Source: Falsibacillus pallidus (GTDB taxonomy: Bacteria > Bacillota > Bacilli > Bacillales > DSM-25281). From it: a DNA stretch of 64,000 nucleotides. Positions 8,070 to 16,091 of this stretch are shown here, piece by piece; positions within the stretch are counted from its first letter, which is position 1; the number at the start of each line of letters is the position of its first letter. The stretch lies in NCBI RefSeq assembly GCF_003350505.1, contig NZ_QQAY01000007.1, forward strand, positions 62,001 through 126,000, written 5' to 3'. The notes under the pieces were generated by a model. The model ran no database searches, was not told the DNA's origin, and was given only the letters and a program-made list of their open reading frames with translations. The position numbers and the translations under genes were made by a program.

Positions 8070-8175
8070 GGTAAAAAGAAATGCGTTTTTACAGAAAAAG
8101 GCAAACTCTTTGAAAAAAGAGGACGCAAAGTCACAGATCTAAGGCCTTTTTGCTAGGATGGCTGGACTACCTGGA
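8070..8175 (+). ncRNA. Cyclic-di-GMP-I (GEMM-I) riboswitch
   Basis: All hallmark segments occur in order: GGCAAAC (8100-8106), a perfect CTCTTT-GAAA-AAAGAG hairpin with the GNRA tetraloop (8106-8121), GGACGCAAAG (8121-8130), CTAAGG (8139-8144) as part of the tetraloop-receptor arm, then GGATGGCTGGACTACC (8156-8171). A TATAAT box at 8057-8062 may start the transcript. The aptamer ends only about 20 nt before the sinI Shine-Dalgarno (8194-8200) and no T-run intervenes, which points to translational control. An alternative hairpin (GTAAAAA/TTTTTAC, 8071-8092) lies at the 5' edge. Whether ligand turns expression on or off cannot be read from sequence alone. Confidence 0.9.
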
Positions 8176-8206
8176 ATACTTTCAGTGTATTTTAGGAGGG
8201 ATATGC

Positions 8207-8368
8207 GTGGAAAATGTAAGGAAATCAGCTGAATTAGATTTAGAGTGGCTGGAGTTGATTAAAGAGGCATTAGACGTAGGTTTGACTAAAGATGAAATAA
8301 GAACCTTCTTAAAATCTCCCGCAGTGATGTCAAAAATGGATTTTATGGGCAGTAAGAAAGAGTCGTAA
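8207..8368 (+). CDS. sinI: SinI-like antirepressor
   Basis: A 53-residue protein matching the SinI dimerisation domain: LDLEWLELIKEALDVGLTKDEIRTFL (split here as LDLEWLELIKEAL and DVGLTKDEIRTFL), the same helical hook present at the C-terminus of SinR. In B. subtilis SinI binds SinR and relieves its repression of matrix genes. GTG 8207 was chosen because AGGAGGG lies 6 bp upstream at 8194-8200. Unlike the sinI-sinR operon of B. subtilis, this gene faces sinR convergently and is preceded by a c-di-GMP riboswitch. Confidence 0.88.
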   Translation: MENVRKSAELDLEWLELIKEALDVGLTKDEIRTFLKSPAVMSKMDFMGSKKES

Positions 8369-8412
8369 AAACTAAAGTTTAGGATCTTGCTCTAGTATCT
8401 GGATCAAAAATA

Positions 8413-8448
8413 AAAAAACCTTGCCACTGAGGTAGAGGCAAGATTTTA
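8413..8448. terminator. Bidirectional terminator between sinI and sinR
   Basis: CTTGCC (8420-8425) pairs with GGCAAG (8437-8442). An A-run precedes and a T-rich run follows, so it can serve both convergent genes. Confidence 0.8.
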
Positions 8449-8769
8449 CTTTTGATTTAACCGCCATCTATTAAATTCGATAAACTCCTTGAATTGCTGT
8501 TTAGAAATGCCGGAATTCATGGCATCCTCCACTAAGTTCACCCATTCAGAATCAAGGTTTTTTTCTTCTGCATTTGGTTGAATTAGTAAATCCAATGGAA
8601 CATGCAAAGCTGAGGCGATCTTCTCTAGAAATTGAACCGAAGGATTTGTTTGCATATTTCGTTCAATCGAGCTAAGGTATGATTTTGCTACACCAGCTTT
8701 TTCAGCAAGTTCAGACATGGACATTTTTCTTTCTTTGCGCAATTGATTAATGCGATCCCCAATCATCAT
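8446..8769 (-). CDS. sinR: Biofilm master repressor SinR
   Basis: A 107-residue XRE-type regulator. The N-terminal helix-turn-helix (about residues 17-38, SMSELAEKAGVAKSYLSSIE) and TNPSVQFLEKIASAL match B. subtilis SinR closely. The C-terminal LDSEWVNLVEDAMNSGISKQQFKEFIEF is the SinI-interacting domain. SinR represses exopolysaccharide and matrix operons, and this window contains such a locus at 37.7-55.5 kb. Two adjacent ATGs (8769 and 8766) are possible starts; family alignment favours the second. Confidence 0.93.
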   Translation of the reverse strand: MMIGDRINQLRKERKMSMSELAEKAGVAKSYLSSIERNMQTNPSVQFLEKIASALHVPLDLLIQPNAEEKNLDSEWVNLVEDAMNSGISKQQFKEFIEFNRWRLNQK

Positions 8770-8925
8770 AGTCCATCATCTCTTTTCATTTTTAATTGTC
8801 TAAATTTTATCATAAAAAACCGATTTGTTCCATATAAAGAACATATTATTCGTGAAAGAATGATGACAATTTAATTAATTTTTGTTCAATACAAAGAATG
8901 AATTTAAGGCTTTTTTATATTGCAA

Positions 8926-9360
8926 TCATTGATTCACTTTCTTCGGAATCTTAGGCTTCGTTTCCATTTTGTCCTTAAATTCCTGCAGGAGTTCTCCCCC
9001 TGTAAATCCTTTTTCCATTAAGTCCGTCAAAAGAAGCTCTGCATACTCGCTGCGAGGTTTCTTGATTGTTCCCTCCATCAGGATGCTGAGCTTGTTTCCA
9101 ATCTTTTTGATATTAGACACATGCATGCTGAGAAAAGCGGGATCATTAGCGGGATGGGAGATAACCACCTGAACATCAAGATCCTCCCCAGCGCGCTCCA
9201 TCGCCTGGAACGGCTCTAAATAGCGTTCTTCCACAAATGCCTCCACAAGCCACGTGCGGCGCTCATTCTCTTTATTGATAATCAATCCATCTATAAGCGG
9301 GTATTCACTGAAATCCCCATTATCCGCAATCTGAAGCGTAATCAACTTAAAGGTTTTCAT
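8926..9360 (-). CDS. ywpF: YwpF-like protein
   Basis: A 144-residue cytosolic protein of the YwpF family, function unknown. The start MKTFKLITLQIADNGDF and the block IDGLIINKENERRTWLVEAF are typical. The ATG at 9360 was chosen because GGAGGTTTT lies just upstream on this strand. The proline/lysine-rich tail (KPKIPKKVNQ) is probably disordered. It is divergent from ssbB, as part of the conserved ywp neighbourhood. Confidence 0.85.
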   Translation of the reverse strand: MKTFKLITLQIADNGDFSEYPLIDGLIINKENERRTWLVEAFVEERYLEPFQAMERAGEDLDVQVVISHPANDPAFLSMHVSNIKKIGNKLSILMEGTIKKPRSEYAELLLTDLMEKGFTGGELLQEFKDKMETKPKIPKKVNQ

Positions 9361-9439
9361 CCTAAAACCTCCACAAAAATATATTAAAAAAAGTATACCA
9401 CACCCCGGCCAATCCACAAACAAGCCGTTACGAAAGAGC

Positions 9440-9470
9440 ACTGTCACCACCCGGTTTTTGTCGGGATTTG
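9440..9470. repeat. REP-like family-C motif
   Basis: CTGTCACCACCCGGTTTTTG followed by TCGGGATTTGTCG. Related motifs occur near 73-90, 4344-4366 (reverse), 23930-23992, 24881-24945, 26637-26663 (reverse) and 28440-28482. Confidence 0.65.
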
Positions 9471-9494
9471 TCGATAGAAAGTCCGAAATTTAGG

Positions 9495-9538
9495 AAAATC
9501 ACTTTTTCGGACCTGTTTTTGGCCGATAATCACTTTTT
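9495..9538 (+). promoter_or_regulatory. Candidate ComK K-box upstream of ssbB
   Basis: AAAA-N5-TTTT at 9495-9507 and ATAA-N5-TTTT at 9526-9538 are separated by exactly 18 bp, one of the spacings known for ComK AT-box pairs. B. subtilis ssbB is a ComK target. The same bases also form hairpins (GTCCGAAA/TTTCGGAC and CCGATAATCAC/GTGATTATCGG), so the match could be part of a repeat instead. Confidence 0.45.
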
Positions 9539-9661
9539 CGGTACCCCAAAATGTGATTATCGGCTGTTTTTAGGCTCGAAAACGACATTTTCGCTATTTT
9601 ACTCCTGGAATAATATGGGGTACACTTGCCTTACTTTCAAAGAAAGGAGTGAAGTTGAGGC

Positions 9662-10027
9662 TTGATTAACCAAGTGACGATTGTGGGGAGATTGACAAGG
9701 ACACCCGATCTGAAATATACCACTGAAGGGAAGCCGGTATTGAACGTGACGGTTGCAGTCAATAGGCCTTATCGCAATAGCAATGGAGATATGGAAGCAG
9801 ACTTTGTTCTCTGCACACTATGGAACCGGACAGCCGAAAACACGGCCAAGTATTGCGATAAAGGATCTGTAATAGGAGTGACGGGAAGAATTCAAACGAG
9901 GAATTATGAAAATTCCGATGGGAAAAAGGTATATGTGACTGAGATCATGGCAGACTCAGTGAAATTTCTTGGCGGAAGACCGACTGAAGATCGGGAGCTT
10001 CAAGCGGTGCCCGCTAAGCAGCACTAG
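9662..10027 (+). CDS. ssbB: Competence-type single-stranded DNA-binding protein SsbB
   Basis: A 121-residue OB-fold protein that coats incoming single-stranded DNA. The core VTIVGRLTRTPDLKYTTEGK, FVLCTLWNRTAENTAKYC and GSVIGVTGRIQTRNYE is intact. The chain stops at AVPAKQH and lacks the acidic DDDIPF-type tail found in housekeeping SsbA, which matches SsbB. The TTG start follows GGAGTGAAGTTGAGG. Its neighbours (ywpF on one side, the ywq genes further on) support orthology to ywpH/ssbB. Confidence 0.92.
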   Translation: MINQVTIVGRLTRTPDLKYTTEGKPVLNVTVAVNRPYRNSNGDMEADFVLCTLWNRTAENTAKYCDKGSVIGVTGRIQTRNYENSDGKKVYVTEIMADSVKFLGGRPTEDRELQAVPAKQH

Positions 10028-10041
10028 AATTCAGATCGCAA

Positions 10042-10299
10042 ATGGAGGAGAGAAGAATTCGTACTTGGTTCAAGGAAACCGGAGACAATGATTGGAACGA
10101 CAGACGCAAACAACAGCAATTGGAAAGTATTGAAAAGCTACTACAAGATTTAATCCGCATCATAGGCCGCGCAAATAACGAAATCCATCAATTAACCTGC
10201 AAAACACAGCTACTGGAGCAGCAGCTGCTCCAAATAACATTAGACCCCAATGTAAAAACACAACAATTTTTATTATCACCGCGGCACACACGAAGATAA
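10042..10299 (+). CDS. Small coiled-coil hypothetical protein
   Basis: An 85-residue protein lying 14 bp after ssbB. Residues about 22-65 are a likely coiled coil (QQQLESIEKLLQDLIRI, then NEIHQLTCKTQLLEQQLL). The ATG at 10042 has no clear ribosome-binding site, and GGAGGAGA lies just inside the frame, so translation may couple to ssbB or begin slightly later. A terminator follows. Function unknown. Confidence 0.55.
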   Translation: MEERRIRTWFKETGDNDWNDRRKQQQLESIEKLLQDLIRIIGRANNEIHQLTCKTQLLEQQLLQITLDPNVKTQQFLLSPRHTRR

Positions 10300-10395
10300 C
10301 CGCTGCGAAACCTCCTTTTTAACGTCCATATTTTCGGACACCCCTTTATCTCCATCAAATAATGATTGCATTTACCCCTAAATGCCTCATCGTTC

Positions 10396-10426
10396 AAGCC
10401 GGCTTTCGTGTCCGGCTTGTTTTTTG
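10396..10426 (+). terminator. Terminator of the ssbB transcription unit
   Basis: AAGCCGG pairs with CCGGCTT, followed by a T-run. Confidence 0.9.
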
Positions 10427-10448
10427 TTATATTTACGAAACAGCGTAA

Positions 10449-10560
10449 CTGGGGACAGGTTCCTTGTCCCGATTTAGAATGCAGCTCACAATAACAAGGG
10501 GATCCCGGTTTATATCGGGATCCCCTTTATTATGGGTGGGACAAGGAACCTGTCCTCCCT
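10449..10560. repeat. Nested palindromic repeat, family A, left copy
   Basis: The outer left arm GGACAGGTTCCTTGTCCC (10453-10470) is itself nearly palindromic. The inner hairpin GGGGATCCCG/CGGGATCCCC (10498-10525) follows, and then the outer right arm GGGACAAGGAACCTGTCC (10538-10555). The inner hairpin and both arms recur almost identically at 18409-18516, on the far side of the polyol cassette. The bases between arm and inner hairpin differ between the copies. Confidence 0.9.
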
Positions 10561-10580
10561 CTGTCTCTTCGTTTTACTGC

Positions 10581-11333
10581 TTAATCATTGATGACCGTTA
10601 TCTGCTGGCTTTCATATAATCGGGTGATTTCAGGCTGAATCGTATCCGTGATGAGATAAGTTAAGACGTTTAAAGGAGAAACGATGTGATTAGAGAACGT
10701 ATTTAATTTATCGGATGTGACCATCCCGAGTACTTCATTGGATATGGACACCATTTTTCTTTTAACCGCTGCTTCTGCTAAGCTGGGCACACTGATTCCG
10801 ATATTGGGATCGATTTTATGAATCCCCATGACGTATAAATCAGCTCTCAAATTAGTTAATGCCTCCACCGTATCAATCCCTAAGGTAACCATGGATTCTT
10901 TAAATAGAGTGCCGCCGATCATGATTACTTCAATATCATGATGATTCATTAAGGCATTAGCAATCGGAGGACTATTTGTGACGACTGTTGCTTTTAACGT
11001 TAATGGCAGTTGGTTGACGAGGTGGAGATTTGTCGTTCCTCCATCTATTAACAAGACCATGCCATCTCTAATAAACTCTAATGCTTTTTTCGCTAAATCC
11101 ATTTTCACTTCATTCATTACGTGCTGCCTTGTAGTAAAATCTACAACCGGTGGGCCAATTCTTAAAGCACCGCTGTGAACCCTCTTAATTAACCCTTTAT
11201 TGTCCAGTTCTTTTAAATCCCTGCGTATGGTATCTTCTGAAACGGCAAGTCGCTGGCTAAGATCAGTTGCAATCACTTTTTGTTCTTCATTCAATATTTC
11301 CAGTATCTTTTGTTGACGTTCAAGTTTTAGCAA
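10581..11333 (-). CDS. DeoR-family transcriptional regulator of the polyol cassette
   Basis: A 250-residue regulator. It has an N-terminal winged helix (KLERQQKILEILNEEQKVIA, then TDLSQRLAVSEDTIRRDLKEL, residues about 3-50) and a C-terminal sugar-phosphate sensor domain with DGGTTNLHLVNQLP and the VVTNSPPIANAL block. TTG 11333 was chosen: AAGGGTG lies about 7 bp upstream and homologues begin with the LKLERQQ motif. It is divergent from the epimerase-led operon. The intergenic CGCA-N17-TGCG dyad (11447-11471) is the likely operator. The effector is probably a sugar phosphate of the pathway. Confidence 0.88.
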   Translation of the reverse strand: MLKLERQQKILEILNEEQKVIATDLSQRLAVSEDTIRRDLKELDNKGLIKRVHSGALRIGPPVVDFTTRQHVMNEVKMDLAKKALEFIRDGMVLLIDGGTTNLHLVNQLPLTLKATVVTNSPPIANALMNHHDIEVIMIGGTLFKESMVTLGIDTVEALTNLRADLYVMGIHKIDPNIGISVPSLAEAAVKRKMVSISNEVLGMVTSDKLNTFSNHIVSPLNVLTYLITDTIQPEITRLYESQQITVIND

Positions 11334-11440
11334 TGGTTTTTCACCCTTATTTAAAAGATAGATTTTTATATTGATATTTAAATAGTACCACAACTGATGA
11401 TATTCACGCTAAACAATTATAAACGTGCATTAATTTAACA

Positions 11441-11488
11441 CAAACACGCAATTATTATATTTACTTTTGCGTGAAAACGCTTTATAAT
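11441..11488 (+). promoter_or_regulatory. Promoter, candidate operator and cre site of the polyol operon
   Basis: TTTACT (11460-11465) and TATAAT (11483-11488) are 17 bp apart. Inverted CACGCAA (11445-11451) and TTGCGTG (11467-11473) flank and overlap the -35. TGAAAACGCTTTAT (11472-11485) matches the catabolite-response element consensus in most positions and lies between -35 and -10, which suggests CcpA repression. Confidence 0.6.
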
Positions 11489-11517
11489 AATAAAAAACAG
11501 AAGAGGGAGGCATTAAC

Positions 11518-12231
11518 ATGCAAGATAAAACGATAACGATTTCTCCATCCATTATGTGTGCGGATCTGTTGAATTTGGAAAAAAGTGTTAGAGAGATTGA
11601 AAGCGCAGGAATTGACACTTTACACATAGATATCATCGACGGTTCATTTAGTCCCAGTATGCCGCTTGGAATCGACACCGTTAAACAATTAAGAAAAATC
11701 ACGAATATGAATTTTGATGTACACATCATGGCCAATGATAATGAGTTTTTCATTCAAGAGATGATTGATATTGGTGTAGAACAGATCACATTTCATATTG
11801 AGAGCAGCGTTCATATCGATCGATATATCAATTTAATCAGAAACAGTGGAGCTAAAGTTGGAATAGCCTTGAACCCTGCAACTCCATTATCAGCTCTAGA
11901 CTATGTTCTTCCTCAATGTGACACAGTTTTATTAATGTTAATTAATCCAGGTTTTGCAACGGATAAGGCAGAAAAACAGATAGCTTATGCAGTGAAAAAG
12001 GTAAGGGACCTCCATCAAACGATTCAAGAGGCCGGTTTGAAAACCAGAATAGAGGTAGATGGAAGGGTGTCCTTAGATACGATTCCTGCCTTAGTGGAAG
12101 CCGGTGCGGATTTCTTGGTTGCCGGAAGCACAAGTTTATTCGTTAAAGGAAATAGTTTAGCTGAAAATAAACAGATCATGGATAAGAAAATATCCGAAGG
12201 GATTTCTTTAGGGGAGGCAGTGAGAGGATGA
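11518..12231 (+). CDS. Ribulose-phosphate 3-epimerase family protein
   Basis: A 237-residue TIM-barrel epimerase. Family signatures are present: SPSIMCADLLNLEKSV (residues 9-24), HIDIIDGSFSPS with the catalytic Asp, DVHIM metal-binding His, and IEVDGRV with the second catalytic Asp (usually DGG). It interconverts ketose phosphates at C3, either ribulose-5-P/xylulose-5-P or allulose-6-P/fructose-6-P. The sequence departs from housekeeping Rpe (IIDGSFSPS instead of VMDGHFVPN), so a dedicated catabolic role is likely. It is the first gene of the operon, with GAGGGAGG before the ATG and a four-base overlap with the next gene. Confidence 0.85.
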   Translation: MQDKTITISPSIMCADLLNLEKSVREIESAGIDTLHIDIIDGSFSPSMPLGIDTVKQLRKITNMNFDVHIMANDNEFFIQEMIDIGVEQITFHIESSVHIDRYINLIRNSGAKVGIALNPATPLSALDYVLPQCDTVLLMLINPGFATDKAEKQIAYAVKKVRDLHQTIQEAGLKTRIEVDGRVSLDTIPALVEAGADFLVAGSTSLFVKGNSLAENKQIMDKKISEGISLGEAVRG

Positions 12232-12785
12232 ATTATAATCAGGTTCAAAAAGAAATTGCACAAGAGATTTCCAATACATTAGGTCAGGTTGATAGTGAGA
12301 GTGTAGCGGGATTAGTAGAGGAGATTAAAAAAGCAGAAAAAGTATTCTTTGTAGGAGTTGGCAGGGTCCTTCTTTCTTTGGAAGCGGTTGCCAAACGGTT
12401 GGCGCACCTTGGCATCAACACATATGTGGTGGGGCAAATCACTGAACCGGCCATCACTGAAAAAGATTTGTTAATCGTGGGTTCAGGAAGCGGCGAATCT
12501 GCATTTCCTTTGATTATTGCTAAAAAAGCAAAGCAATATAAGGCCAGAGTAGCTCATATTGGGGCAAATCCGAACTGTTCCATGAAGGAATTCTCCGATC
12601 ATTTTGTAAGGATTCCAGTCAGCACCAAACTGCAATTACCGAATGAAATCCCTTCTGTTCAGCCAATGACAAGTTTATTTGAACAAAGCCTGTTATTGTT
12701 AGGTGATTCTATTTCCTTGATGCTGATCCGGGAACAAAATATAGACATGCCTAGTTTGTGGAAATACCACGCTAACTTGGAATAG
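12228..12785 (+). CDS. SIS-domain 6-phospho-3-hexuloisomerase-like protein
   Basis: A 185-residue single SIS domain of the HxlB/PHI type, which interconverts 3-hexulose-6-phosphate and fructose-6-phosphate. The phosphate-binding loop appears as LLIVGSGSGESAFP (about residues 83-96), with FVGVGRVLLSLEAVAKRLAHLG before it. No hexulose-phosphate synthase (OMPDC family) is present, so formaldehyde fixation is unlikely. Here it probably acts on a ketose phosphate made by the dehydrogenase. The start overlaps the epimerase stop (ATGA). Confidence 0.85.
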   Translation: MNYNQVQKEIAQEISNTLGQVDSESVAGLVEEIKKAEKVFFVGVGRVLLSLEAVAKRLAHLGINTYVVGQITEPAITEKDLLIVGSGSGESAFPLIIAKKAKQYKARVAHIGANPNCSMKEFSDHFVRIPVSTKLQLPNEIPSVQPMTSLFEQSLLLLGDSISLMLIREQNIDMPSLWKYHANLE

Positions 12786-12813
12786 TGAATCTTTTTTTCA
12801 GAGGAGGAGAAAA

Positions 12814-13983
12814 ATGAGAGCAGTGCATTTTGGGGCTGGAAATATCGGAAAGGGATTTATTGGCTATTTCCTTAACAAAACAGGATACGAGGTTTGTTTT
12901 GTCGATGTTGATCAAAAAGCCGTTGATCAATTTAACAAAAACAACAGGTACCTTGTTGAAATTTTAGATGATGCCCGAACAGTCGAATCCATTTCTCCTG
13001 TTTCCGCGTTGAATAGTTTAACTCAAAGTGAAGAAGTCATTGAAGGAATCGAGAATGCAGATATCATTACTACCTCAGTCGGGGTCAATAACTTGTCCAG
13101 GATTGCACCTGTCCTATTAGAAGGTCTTAGGAGAAGAATTAAAAAGAACAAAAACAAGCTGGACATTATCGCAAATGAAAATGCCATTAACGCTTCTTCC
13201 ACATTGAGAGCTGAAATAGAGAAACTTGCTGCGCCGGGAGAGATGGATGAGATACTGACATTGGTCAGCTTTCCGAACTCTTCAATCGACCGGCTTGCAC
13301 TGTCGAGGGAATGTGAGCAGGACCAAATTGCAATTGTTGAACCTGTGTATGAGTGGGTGATCAATCAAACAGAACTGATTAATCCTGAACTTCCTTTAAT
13401 AGAAGGTGCAACATATGTGGGAGACTTAAAACCCTATATTGAAAGAAAACTATTTGTAGTGAACATGGGGCATGCCACAACCGCGTATATGGGATATCTT
13501 TACAATGAATCAACCATTCAAAGTGCCTTGAAGAGACCTGAAATTGAGCAGGTTGTTAGAGGGGCCATGAATGAAGCGGCTCAATACTTCATAAAGAAAT
13601 ACAACGTCAGCCAGGAAGAAATGAAAAATTATATTGAAAAAACAATAATTCGATTTAAAAATCAGAATATTAGTGATAATATTTTTCGAGTAGGCAGATC
13701 CCCTATCAGGAAATTGGGTTATCATGAACGTCTAGTAAGGCCTATGAGAGAATTATCAGAGTTGGGGTTGCAAAGTGAAAATCTGGTTCTGGCCATTTCT
13801 GCTGGTTTTATCTATGATAACCCTCAAGACGAGGAATCTGTCAGATTACAGGCCTTCATTCGTGAACACGGCATAGAAGAGGCAATCCAACATTTTACTG
13901 GAATAACGGATGATCGGATTATTTCTAGTTTAAAAGAGCACTATTTTAAATTAAAAGTAAGGGAAGACCTACCTTCTGTATGA
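12814..13983 (+). CDS. Mannitol-1-phosphate 5-dehydrogenase family enzyme
   Basis: A 389-residue long-chain polyol-phosphate dehydrogenase. The NAD site GAGNIGKGFIG is at residues 8-18. The catalytic Lys-Asn-His triad of the family is visible in ERKLFVVNMGHATTAYMG. It oxidises a hexitol- or pentitol-phosphate delivered by the PTS. It is MtlD-like, but the neighbouring epimerase and transketolase also allow an arabitol- or ribitol-phosphate substrate, so I leave the symbol empty. GAGGAGGAG precedes the ATG. Part of the PTS operon. Confidence 0.85.
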   Translation: MRAVHFGAGNIGKGFIGYFLNKTGYEVCFVDVDQKAVDQFNKNNRYLVEILDDARTVESISPVSALNSLTQSEEVIEGIENADIITTSVGVNNLSRIAPVLLEGLRRRIKKNKNKLDIIANENAINASSTLRAEIEKLAAPGEMDEILTLVSFPNSSIDRLALSRECEQDQIAIVEPVYEWVINQTELINPELPLIEGATYVGDLKPYIERKLFVVNMGHATTAYMGYLYNESTIQSALKRPEIEQVVRGAMNEAAQYFIKKYNVSQEEMKNYIEKTIIRFKNQNISDNIFRVGRSPIRKLGYHERLVRPMRELSELGLQSENLVLAISAGFIYDNPQDEESVRLQAFIREHGIEEAIQHFTGITDDRIISSLKEHYFKLKVREDLPSV

Positions 13984-14009
13984 ATTGATTAGAGAAAGGA
14001 ATGGGAACA

Positions 14010-14447
14010 ATGTTAAGTAATTATTTGGAGAATACGATAAACTTCATGGATTCAGTATCCACATGGGAGGAGTCTGTTAAGGCGGCTGCTCAGCCTCTAT
14101 TGAAGCATGGGAACATTGATGAAAGTTATGTCGAGGATATGATTAGCAATATTCACAAATTTGGTCCTTATATTGTGATTGTACCCGGAATCGCCATGCC
14201 GCATGCCCAGAATAAGGGCGGCGTTAATCAGAATGGGGTATCCTTGTTAAAATTGAACAAGCCGGTACTTTATCCAGAAAATAAGGAAGTCAATCTTGTG
14301 CTGGTTTTAGCAGCAACCGACAGTTCCGGTCATCTTGATTTAATTTCAGACCTATCTTCTGTATTAGCGGATGAAGAGGTGAAGACCAGCTTGGAGAATG
14401 CAGAAAGTAAGGAAGAAATCCTTAGACTGATCAGGGATGTTGAGTAA
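14010..14447 (+). CDS. PTS EIIA component (fructose/mannitol-ascorbate type)
   Basis: A 145-residue EIIA of the PTS_EIIA_2 fold that passes phosphate from HPr to EIIB. The phosphorylated histidine is in PGIAMPHAQNKGG (His65). ATG 14010 was preferred over ATG 14001 because the AAAGGA site ends at 14000, which gives the usual 9-bp spacing. Closest in look to UlaC-like EIIA proteins. It lies between the dehydrogenase and EIICB genes. Confidence 0.85.
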   Translation: MLSNYLENTINFMDSVSTWEESVKAAAQPLLKHGNIDESYVEDMISNIHKFGPYIVIVPGIAMPHAQNKGGVNQNGVSLLKLNKPVLYPENKEVNLVLVLAATDSSGHLDLISDLSSVLADEEVKTSLENAESKEEILRLIRDVE

Positions 14448-14560
14448 TATTTAATGGCTTTATAGGAGCAGCATCCTTTTCTCCAGAGTGTAGATGATCG
14501 TTTAACTTTGGGAATACTAATGCAATTTTACTACATCTAAATTGAAGGGATGGGAATTGT

Positions 14561-16006
14561 ATGTCAACTCAAACTGTTATGGAGCAGACTGCTGTATCAA
14601 AATCAAAGCCGTCAACCCGTGCGAAAATACAAGCAATGGGTGGATTCTTGACCAATATGGTGCTGCCTAATATTGGCGCATTTATAGCATGGGGGATCGT
14701 GACAGCGCTATTTATCCCCACAGGCTGGCTGCCGAATGAATACCTCGCAAAATTGGTCGGGCCGACTATTACGTACTTATTGCCTCTGCTCTTAGCTTAT
14801 ACGGGTGGAAGAATGGTAGGCGGACAAAGAGGGGCCGTAATGGGGGCGATTGGGGCAATCGGATTAATTATCGGTTCTGATATCCCAATGTTCTTAGGCG
14901 CAATGGTTATCGGGCCTGTTGGCGGCTGGGTCATCAAACGGTTTGATAATCTGCTGGAAAATAAAATACCAGCTGGATTTGAAATGGTCATTAACAACTT
15001 TTCAATTGGTATTTTAGGATTTATACTACTACTTCTTTCTTATACTATTATAGGTCCAGTAATTGAAGCGGCTAACGAAATGGTTACTGCTGCAATTAAA
15101 GCATTAGTTGAAACCGGTTTCCTGCCATTATTGTCTCTGGTAAATGAACCGGCGAAAGTTCTGTTTTTAAATAATGTAATTGACCAAGGGATCTATTATC
15201 CTCTTGGTATGCAGGAAACACTTAAAATGGGTAAATCCATCTACTTTACTGTAGCGTCAAACCCTGGGCCAGGACTGGGTCTGCTTTTAGCGTATACGGT
15301 ATTTGGGAATAAAATATCAAGAAGGACGGCACCAGGTGCAATCATCATCCATTTCCTGGGCGGTATCCATGAATTGTATTTTCCGTACGTATTAATGAAA
15401 CCACTTACAATCATCGGTGTGATTGCAGGCGGGATGTCTGGTATCGCTACGTTCCAGCTGTTCGATGCCGGTCTGGTAGCTGGTCCAAGTCCAGGTTCGA
15501 TTTTCGCCTATTTAGCCTTAACACCGAAAGGGAACTTCCTGGGGATTATATTGGGTGTCCTTGTAGCAACAGTCGTTTCCTTTCTTGTGACATCTCTGAT
15601 CCTGAAGCTGGACCGAAAAGGGGACGATGAAGCGGCCTTAACAGAGTCCATTGAAAAGTCTAAAACAATGAAGTCTGAAGGGAAGCAAGTCTTCCATCAG
15701 TCTACTGCTGACGCTGCTGCAAAGAAAATAAATAAAATTTCTTTTGCCTGTGATGCAGGTGCCGGAAGCAGTGCTTTAGGAGCAACAACCTTTAGAAGGA
15801 AGCTCCAAAAAGAGAACATTGAGGGCATTGAAGTCAAGCATTATAGAATTGAAGATGTCCCAAAAGATTCAGACATCATTGTGGTTCATAAAAATCTTTA
15901 TGATCGAACGAGGCTTTCTTTTGAAAACAATGAAATTATTACGATTGAAAATTATATTGGCGATCCGAAACTTGTGAAGTTGCTGAGTGATTTAAAAGAA
16001 CAGTGA
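14561..16006 (+). CDS. PTS polyol-specific EIICB (MtlA-like)
   Basis: A 481-residue permease. The membrane EIIC domain spans residues about 24-350 and contains the HFLGGIHELYFPY motif (GGIHE, residues 267-271) that defines the mannitol family. A linker leads to a cytosolic EIIB domain (about 390-481) with the phospho-accepting Cys397 in ISFACDAGAGSSALG. It imports and phosphorylates a polyol. Strong MtlA similarity is evident by eye, but the operon lacks mtlR and mtlF and has a DeoR regulator, so substrate identity remains open. Confidence 0.88.
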   Translation: MSTQTVMEQTAVSKSKPSTRAKIQAMGGFLTNMVLPNIGAFIAWGIVTALFIPTGWLPNEYLAKLVGPTITYLLPLLLAYTGGRMVGGQRGAVMGAIGAIGLIIGSDIPMFLGAMVIGPVGGWVIKRFDNLLENKIPAGFEMVINNFSIGILGFILLLLSYTIIGPVIEAANEMVTAAIKALVETGFLPLLSLVNEPAKVLFLNNVIDQGIYYPLGMQETLKMGKSIYFTVASNPGPGLGLLLAYTVFGNKISRRTAPGAIIIHFLGGIHELYFPYVLMKPLTIIGVIAGGMSGIATFQLFDAGLVAGPSPGSIFAYLALTPKGNFLGIILGVLVATVVSFLVTSLILKLDRKGDDEAALTESIEKSKTMKSEGKQVFHQSTADAAAKKINKISFACDAGAGSSALGATTFRRKLQKENIEGIEVKHYRIEDVPKDSDIIVVHKNLYDRTRLSFENNEIITIENYIGDPKLVKLLSDLKEQ

Positions 16007-16091
16007 GGATTGTTTTGTACATGTGTTAAAGGTTGATTACTTATTATTAAAGAAAAGAGACTGGAACAAAAGAGTTTTAGTTTAAGTAAAT

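Noticed and set aside
10581-11333. DeoR regulator as GlcR (ywpI), which follows ssbB in B. subtilis
   Set aside because: It is on the opposite strand, divergent from the polyol operon, shares operator dyads with it, and lies inside the repeat-bracketed cassette.
12228-12785. Formaldehyde-fixing ribulose monophosphate pathway
   Set aside because: A hexuloisomerase-like gene is present, but the neighbouring barrel protein has RPE-family motifs, not those of hexulose-phosphate synthase.
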